NCBI GenBank assembly: GCA_032871835.1
Contig: CM065295.1
Span: forward strand, 41,166,360 to 41,230,359
DNA from: Dipteronia dyeriana
Taxonomy: Eukaryota; Streptophyta; Magnoliopsida; Sapindales; Sapindaceae
Reading direction: 5' to 3'
Length of the DNA stretch: 64,000 nt
The position numbers were made by a program, and so were the translations under genes. This document shows positions 57,745-64,000 of this stretch, piece by piece. Below the pieces are notes generated by a model that saw only the letters and a list, made by a program, of their open reading frames with translations, made no database searches and had not been told where the DNA came from. Numbering within the stretch: position 1 is the stretch's first letter; every line of letters starts with the position of its first letter.

Positions 57745-59155
57745 GCCCTGTTCTGTAATAATTTTTTGGTCCGTTTTCGTTTTTATTTTCTAAAAACAAT
57801 TTCGAAAACAATTTCGAAAACACTTTCGTAAACCGTTTTTCATTTTATTTTCGAAAAACAAAACAAATGAAAAACAAAATCAGTGTTAAAAATGAAAGAT
57901 TTAAAATACTTGTTTTTTGTTTTTGTTTTTGTTTTTCAAAAAAATTAACAATAAAAAAAACCCATTTTTATCTTCTTCTTCATTCGAACAATGTTCTTTT
58001 TAAAAAAAAAATTCTTCTTCTTCTTCCTCCTCCTCTGATCTACTCCTTCTTCGCCGTTGATTTGCCCCTCCAAGCATATATCAACCCAACGATCTCTTCT
58101 TCTTCTTCTTCTTCTTCTTCCAATCTGCTCCTTCTATGCAGTCTATTTGCTCCTCCAAGCGCATATCGACCTATCGATCTCTTTATCTTCCTCTTCCTCT
58201 TCTTCATAAATTTATTTTCAAGATTTCTTCATTAAAAAAAAAAAAGAAATCTGAAGATATTAAATGCGATTTCTTCCTTCTTCTTAAATTTATTTTTCAG
58301 ATTTCTTCATTAAAAAAAAAATCGAAGATATAAAACACGATTTCTTCATGTAAACAACTCGATTTCTTCATCTGGGAATGCTTGGATTCTTGTAATCTGT
58401 CCATAATTTAGTTGGGCTTGCTATATTTCTTGTTTTTGTTCTCTTACATGATGATGAAATAAATTTTTTATTATATTGTTGTGTTTGCAATCGACACTTG
58501 GGCAATCCTATTTATGGTCATGACTTTGCATCTTTCCTAGCTCATGTTGGATTTCAATCCTTCCAAATTCAGCTGGTGACTTTTTAGGCCTATTTAACAC
58601 CACATCAGTTGACTCATTTCAAACCAAATTGTTATGGTTGAATTTGATTATTTCAAAAATGATAAAGGGGATCCAAGTGATGTTAAGGGCCATGTTGGGA
58701 TTAACAAAAACTCATTTTTCTTGTGTTGTTTGTACTCACTGGAATGCTACCTTTCATAGTGGAGATACTACTAATGTTCAGACCTGCTCCTAAAATTCTT
58801 GAATTCACCCCTACCAGTTTCCAGATCTGCTCCTTCAAGCACAAGAATTGATTTGGATTGCTTTTAGGATTTGGGATTAGGGAGTTTTGTATATACAATT
58901 AGTATATTTCGAAGAACCGAAAATTATTGGATTGTATAATTAACAGAGGAAAATTGTTTTGGCTAACAAATTGTAATTTTTTTCGGTTAATCTACCATAC
59001 ACGTTTTTTTTCATTTTTATTTTCAGAATACATGTTCTGGTATACACTACCAGACATATTTTCAGAATTCTAAACTGAAACAAAAAACACTGTTTTCATT
59101 TTCATTTTTATTTTTTAAAAACAACAAATGAAAAACGCTTACATGACGGATCCTA
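57745..59155 (+). mobile_element. TIR element X of an inverted pair
   Basis: The left end GCCCTGTTCTGTAATAA followed by repeated ttttcgaaaacaat words matches, in reverse, the right end of element Y (61300-61534). Its right part (59000-59120, with ccagacatattttcagaatt) matches in reverse the left part of Y (60693-60790). The two ends of X are weakly inverted to each other (aacgcttacatgacggatcc near 59135). The middle is rich in cttcttcttc and resembles a 5' leader, without a recognisable protein; frames at 57867-58333 are low-complexity. No target duplication was resolved. Confidence 0.5.
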
Positions 59156-59371
59156 AAATCCCAACTACTTTCGTTTTACGATTTCAGAGAAAAAACCTAA
59201 AAGAGAGACTTAGATTATTTGTTTTTTTATTTAGAAAATATCATTTAAAAAAAATATATCACCAAAAATGTTAAATATCTCAACTCAAATCTTAAAATCC
59301 TAGCTTATCACTTAGTAGTTTAATTCAGCCGAGAAACACATGAAAGACCCATAATACATATATTTGGTTAT

Positions 59372-60176
59372 GGTCCAGTTTGGCATTGTTGTGTGTGGGG
59401 AGAAGTGTTTTTAGAATTGCTTTTGGAATTGCTGTGGGAGGAATTGCTTTTGGAATTGCTGTGGGAGGAATTGCTTTTGGAATTGCTGTGGAAAAAATAA
59501 GTTGAATGTTTGGTAAACTGATTTTCAAAAGCGTTATGGGAACTAAAAGCAATTTTAATATGTTTGGTAAATTGAAGTAAAAAGTGTTGTGAGTGTGTAA
59601 AATTACTAAAAGGACATAGACATCTAAATGGTGCTAATATGTTATACTTTATATTTTTCTTGTTTATTTATGTTTAGTGTCAAGTGTTATGTAATTATGG
59701 TACTTTATTGAGTTAATGAGTCCCATTTTTTATTCTACTTTATTGAATTAATTAGTCCATTTTCTGTATTTATTTTGTATTCTACTTTATTTATTTATTT
59801 CTTTTTTATTCTACTTTATTGAATTAATTAGTTATATTTTTTTTGTACAGTTATGACAACAATCTTTTTGTACAGAAATGTAAGTCCAAATTTTTTGGTA
59901 AATTTTATTAAAGGCAAGGATAAAGTTGGAAAGTTGGAAAGTTGGAAAGTTGGAAAGTTGGAAAGTTGGTAAAATTTCATTTAATAACACTATAGTGCGT
60001 TTTCTACAAGTAGAAGCTAAAATCCAAAAGCTTGTATTTGTAGCTATTCAAAAACTCAGTTGGGAGAAGTTAAAAGTGACCAAAAGCACTTCCCCGCGAT
60101 TTTACCAAACGCTCTGTCTTTGGTCCATAATCACTTTTGGCCCTAAAGCAACTAGGGAAGCAATGCCAAACTGGGC
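59372..60176. mobile_element. Tourist-like (PIF/Harbinger) MITE candidate
   Basis: The ends GGTCCAGTTTGGCATTG and, in reverse, GCCCAGTTTGGCATTGC are inverted repeats in the style of Tourist elements. TTA occurs just outside both ends (offset by one base at the left), compatible with a TTA target duplication. Inside are a 27-base repeat (ggaattgctgtgggaggaa, about three copies at 59413-59490) and an 8-base repeat ttggaaag (about six copies at 59929-59967). Frames at 59325-59552 and 59926-60186 are products of these repeats. Confidence 0.6.
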
Positions 60177-60647
60177 TTATATTTAATTTATCACATGTCA
60201 AATGAATTAAATTATCATTTCATTGACATAACCAAAAACAAAATGGACACTAGACTATACAAAATTTTCATGTCATGAGATTTGTTTTTTTGGATATAAA
60301 ACCCAACTTGCACTTTGAACTTTATATCAATAATTAAAAATAAAAAAATTGGTGAAAAAATTGCACTTTATTTCAATAATTAAGATTTAAAAGTATTTAT
60401 ATTTCCCTAAGGGGTCGTTTTTTTTATCTAAAGATTTAATAGTCCTGAATTTTATTGATGGCTGAAGCCTAAAACTGAATGATATGTTTTTTTTTTCTCA
60501 AATTTGAATATAGTTTCAACTTTTTTTCTTTTAAAAATAATATTGTTTGAAAATAAGTAATTTTACATTTATACCTGTATTAATTAAAACAAGTAAATTA
60601 ACATGCACTATTGTATATAAAATTTTGTATGCTGTAGAATACCATTG

Positions 60648-60650
<3 letters not shown>

Positions 60651-60692
<42 letters not shown>
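60651..60692. repeat. TA microsatellite
   Basis: About 21 TA units at the left border of element Y. 60177-60650 is AT-rich without a gene. Confidence 0.92.
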
Positions 60693-60694
<2 letters not shown>

Positions 60695-61534
60695 CCGAAA
60701 ATACGTCTGGTAGCATATACTGAAATCCGTATTTTGAAAATAAAAACGGAAAAAACGCGGTAGACTAGCTGAAAACTATTGAAAATTGAAATATCAATTT
60801 TTATATTTTGTTTAATATTATAACAATTATAAACAAACTGATTAAATAATTAACCAATATAATTTTTATATTGTAATTTGTAAATTAAACAAAAGTAACA
60901 CAATATCACAATTAATAATCAAGAGTTTACACCTCACAAATTACTTAAAAAAATATATCACAATCAACAATTAGTATGAATAAGTATTTATTTTATAAAA
61001 AAGAAGACAAAGAAAACCAGATCCAGATCAGAGGAGGGGAAGGAAGAGGAGAATGAGAGGGAAGGAGAAGAAAAAGAATAAGGGATTATCGACGATGGAG
61101 AGCAGATCGTGGTGGCGAAAAAGACCAAGACCAGCTAAAGAAGAAAAAGACCAGATCGACGGTGAGTCGGTGGCGACAAAGAAGAAGAACAGATCAGTGG
61201 GTCTGAAGAAGGAGGACGGGTTGTCATTGAAGGAAGAAAGAAGATGAAGAAAAAGATGAACATGAGAGAAGAATAAGAAAGAAGTGAAAAAGACGAACAT
61301 GAAGAAAGAAGATGACACAATTGAAGGGAAAAAAGAAAAAAATAATAATTTTAATGCTGATTTTTTTGAAAAATAAAACAAGTATTTTATATTTTTCAAA
61401 TATTCCAATGTTAACACTAGTTTTATTTTTCATTTTCTGAAAATAAAATGAAAAACGGTTAACGAACGCGAATTCGAAATCATTTTTGGAAAACAAAAAT
61501 GAAAACAGACTGAAAAACAGCTGCAAGACAGGGC
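60693..61534 (-). mobile_element. TIR element Y of an inverted pair
   Basis: The right end, read in reverse, is GCCCTGTCTTGCAGCTG followed by ccgtttttcattttattttc, homologous to the start of element X over more than 200 bases. Its left part matches the right part of X in reverse; the outermost left end seems replaced by the TA run. The central 61030-61300 is rich in gaagaag. The frames there (61028-61417, 61053-61247, 61224-61541) are purine-rich noise. Confidence 0.5.
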
Positions 61535-61782
61535 CTAACATTCCTCATTTAAGAATGGTAGTAGTTGAACATCTCTTCTCTTTCTCTGGCTTTACCACCA
61601 CTAAAGAAGTCAGTCAACCAATAACAAAAATGATGAAATGGTGCCATAAGTCATTTTGTTTGTGTATATGTAGCATCAACCAAATAATATTTATATGGGA
61701 AAAAGTAATTAAATAACATAATATATGTATATTCATGAGTGTAAAAAACTAAAAATATATATTTTAAATCAATTTTATTACC

Positions 61783-61906
61783 ATGAGACATCAACGTTGT
61801 GCGGGGACAAATCTCTGTCGGTGCTAGAAACCATGATTTTACTTTGTATGACTAAATCTCTGGCTAATATTAACGAAGGTTCACTGTCCCTCCTTCTAGC
61901 GCCAGT
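61783..61906 (-). pseudogene. Tat leader, primer site and gag start (fragment)
   Basis: On the minus strand, two bases after the LTR, TGGCGCTAGAAGGAGG (61904-61889) forms the primer site. It is followed by a short leader and a gag-like start (MVSSTDRDLSP) that parallels the leader and gag start at 56570-56640 in the other Tat element. The element is cut off at about 61783. 61535-61782 is AT-rich without a gene. Confidence 0.65.
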
Positions 61907-62622
61907 TGTTGACGGTGATTTTTGGATGGATCACACGTTGAACAAAATGTATATAAATCATATAATTGTTAGTTACGAAAAGTTAAGAAAGCAAAAGAAA
62001 CATGAGGATTTTATGTGGTAAAACCCCACGAACGGGGAAACGTTCATGGTTACCGGAGACCGGCGAGGAAAGAAATTCACTATGAATAATTGATTACACA
62101 CTTAGTCTCTCGTGCTCTCTAGAGTCTTGATTTGTCTTCAACCTTTTCATGGGTGTTATTAGGGTCTATTTATACATGCATAGAACCCTAATTCGTGCTA
62201 TACAAGTATATGAAGTTGACGTGTTTGAGTCGTTTTATTCTTCTTTCCTATTTCGCGTTCTTCACGCATTAGGTCTCTTGCCTAATTTGGACTATGGCAT
62301 CGATAGGGAAATAGGCTTCCTTATCAAAGTATGCTTCGAGACACCTTATTAGAGTATGATTCATTCTGCATGTATCTGATAGTATCCACGTGCCGATCTG
62401 TCGATCATCTGCCAAAACCCGACCAAACCTTATTCTCCCCAACCAATGATTCCATCCCGACCAGAGGCTTTGACCCCGACCATCTCGATAGCCCTGATAG
62501 GGTGTTATGAAACCGTCTTTGATCAGCTTAGAAAGTTTGACTCTTGGTGACGTTGTATCTCCAACTCTCGCATCTTTAGATAGTTATGCTGACTCACCAA
62601 TCTTTAGATTTTACCAATAACA
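61907..62622 (-). repeat. Tat LTR with internal sequence on both sides
   Basis: On the minus strand it starts TGTTATTGGTAAAATC and ends aaatcaccgtcaaca. A polypurine tract precedes it and a primer site follows it, so it serves as 3' LTR for the sequence at higher coordinates and as 5' LTR for the fragment at 61783-61906. Frames at 61725-62021 and 62149-62352 lie across it and are spurious. Confidence 0.82.
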
Positions 62623-62636
62623 ACACCCCCTTAAAC
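62623..62636 (-). other. Polypurine tract before the Tat LTR
   Basis: On the minus strand TTTAAGGGGGTGT lies directly before the TGTTATTGG start of the LTR. 62637-63010 beyond it is non-coding spacer of the element. Confidence 0.65.
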
Positions 62637-63010
62637 ATACGAGGTCGGATAAACAACTGTCGCAAGTCGAATGCATCCGACTGCGTGTGTTTAACTCTCT
62701 CTATCCTTTTTGTCTTGTAGTCCATTCATGCCCTTTAATGCGCTACAGTTATCAACCACATATATTTTGGCTGATGAAATCATTGCGCATTCTTTTTAAA
62801 ATTCAAATGGCGCGTGGTTTTCGGTTCTCGTGCACCTTCCCCCATGTTTACTTGGTGACGTCACTTGCTTGAATATATTTTCTTGAGGCATTTCACTTCT
62901 CTTTTTACGATTCGACATTTTTCTTTGGCAAAAAACAATCCCTAGCTTTCTTTTCCTTTGAGCCCCTTGCTCTTCTCAGATATTCCATTCTTTCAAATGT
63001 TTTTCAAGGT

Positions 63011-63960
63011 ATGAACCCAATTCTTCTTCATCAATATTTTGAGCTTCTTCTTCGTGCCATTGAGACTGGTGATAATGAGAATATCGCTAGGCTCGAGTCC
63101 ATTCTCTAGGGTTACTTTTCTGCTTCTTACCAACCCACTGCAATAAACATTGATTATTCAATGGTTCACCCAGAGTTTGCTCTCTTCCCCTCTGATCCTT
63201 CTGACTCTGATTCGGTTGATGTTTATATAGATATGTCAAAACAAAGCAGTTCCAAGTGGACCAATAAGGCTTATTCCAAGGAATCTGCACGCGCAGCAAT
63301 AGACTTGAAGATATCTTCACAACTTCTCAAGATGAAAGACGTACCAGGGAGCGACAAGCTTGGATGCTGAAGTTCAGCGCCGACCATCCCTGTTCTTTCA
63401 ACTCGGAGATATACATTGTGACTGAGATCGAGCTAGTGAAGTTCAAGGACCAATTTGATCTGACTAGTGCGTAAAAATTATATTGTAGCGGCGATAGGGC
63501 TTTGTGGAATCCTCCCCCCGGTACGGTCTCTATATACGGGGCTATGTTGTCCTCAGGGGTTACTCTCCCCTTTCAACCTTTTATCACTCGATTCCTAGCG
63601 AATGCTGGAGTTGCTTTCGCCCAACTGATCCCTAATTCTTACCGGGTGTTGATCAGTCTAAGGCACCTATAGAAGAAAACTTGGGGCGAAACAGCCCCCG
63701 ACCTCACAAGAGATCCATAATTTTTATACGCTGAACTGATCTGACAGTAGGGGAACTTTTTACCTTCAATCTATATTTTAGAGCTTGTGGATTCCTTATG
63801 GGTATAAGGGGAAACATGTACCCCATTCGGACAAAGATCGTAAGGGTTTTATCTGGGGGTGCCCCTCCTCAAATAAATACTGGAAGAACAGTTGGTTCTT
63901 CATTAGGGGTGATCAGAGTGAAGTAGTCGTTGCTTACCCCGTACAAGGGCTGATACGAAA
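63011..63960 (+). pseudogene. Antisense extra ORF of a Tat-type element (plant gypsy-type transposon domain), broken
   Basis: The plus strand, opposite to the element, has a start at 63011 (MNPILLHQYFELLLR), a TAG at 63107-63109, and continues in frame from YFSASYQ to 63370 (FALFPSDPSDSDSVDVYID). After a shift near 63340 comes WMLKFSADHPCSFNSEIYIV, a TAA near 63473, and then IYGAMLSSGVTLPFQPF and FAQLIPNSYRVLISL near 63535-63665. This last pattern resembles the plant putative gypsy-type transposon domain (Transposase_28-like) that many Tat elements encode in antisense between integrase and the 3' LTR. Its molecular role is not known. Downstream stops are frequent and the region reaches the window edge. 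Confidence 0.55.
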
Positions 63961-64000
63961 CAGAGTTCAAGGGACTTATATAGTCCTGATCATTGGAACA

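Noticed and set aside
61028..61541. Several Phe/Ser-rich minus-strand frames
   Set aside because: Products of gaagaag-rich DNA in element Y, without domain or start context.

Overview
The window reads as nuclear DNA of a flowering plant, probably a dicot. It is AT-rich and packed with plant-type transposable elements: Ty1/copia, Ty3/gypsy of the Tat type, an L1-type LINE with RNase H, two hAT transposase families, Mutator-like and hAT MITEs, and an endogenous caulimovirid fragment. I found no rRNA, tRNA or CRISPR locus and no complete host gene. The only host-gene candidate is one exon-like stretch at 57485-57718 (minus strand). Every transposase, polymerase or viral reading frame is broken.

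Layout. 1-1.1 kb: degenerate tandem repeats and an LTR-like remnant. 1.1-4.56 kb (minus): broken movement and coat protein parts of an endogenous pararetrovirus. 4.76-5.82 kb: a TIR element with an internal minisatellite; its sister is at 28.3-29.4 kb. 6.8-12.4 kb: a small hAT-like element split by a copia element with two LTRs but no reverse transcriptase. 14.6-24.0 kb (minus): a nearly full-length but decayed LINE, split by a solo LTR (15344-18081, target duplication TCATG) that itself holds a hAT MITE (16748-17323, target duplication GGTATGTG). 24.5-25.5 kb: a Mutator-like MITE with a 10-bp duplication. 27.9-32.3 kb: a hairpin MITE, the sister TIR element, a SINE-like copy, and two solo LTRs of one family lying tail to tail 22 bp apart, each with its own target duplication. 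32.4-35.0 kb: a Mutator-like element with a 9-bp duplication and a nested inverted-repeat element holding a 40-bp poly-C run.

35.4-39.3 kb: a hAT element of the TTF-finger/DUF4371 type. 39.5-40.0 kb: a hAT MITE. 40.4-43.5 kb: a hAT element of the BED-finger type, cut off by a second copia element (43.5-48.5 kb). That copia has lost protease and most of integrase but keeps reverse transcriptase; its leader has a perfect 20-bp stem and long direct repeats. 49.3-51.1 kb: a second copy of the Angela-like LTR. 51.1-57.46 kb (minus): a decayed Tat-type gypsy element whose 5' LTR lies 25 bp from the exon-like stretch. 57.7-61.5 kb: an inverted pair of related TIR elements around a Tourist-like element. 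61.8-64.0 kb: another Tat fragment in which one LTR has a polypurine tract on one side and a primer site plus gag start on the other, with the antisense extra ORF typical of Tat elements beyond it.

Nothing here works as an operon or pathway. The interest is in nesting, paired or complementary deletions, and inverted arrangements that could produce double-stranded RNA. Boundaries supported by target duplications are firm; others are approximate.
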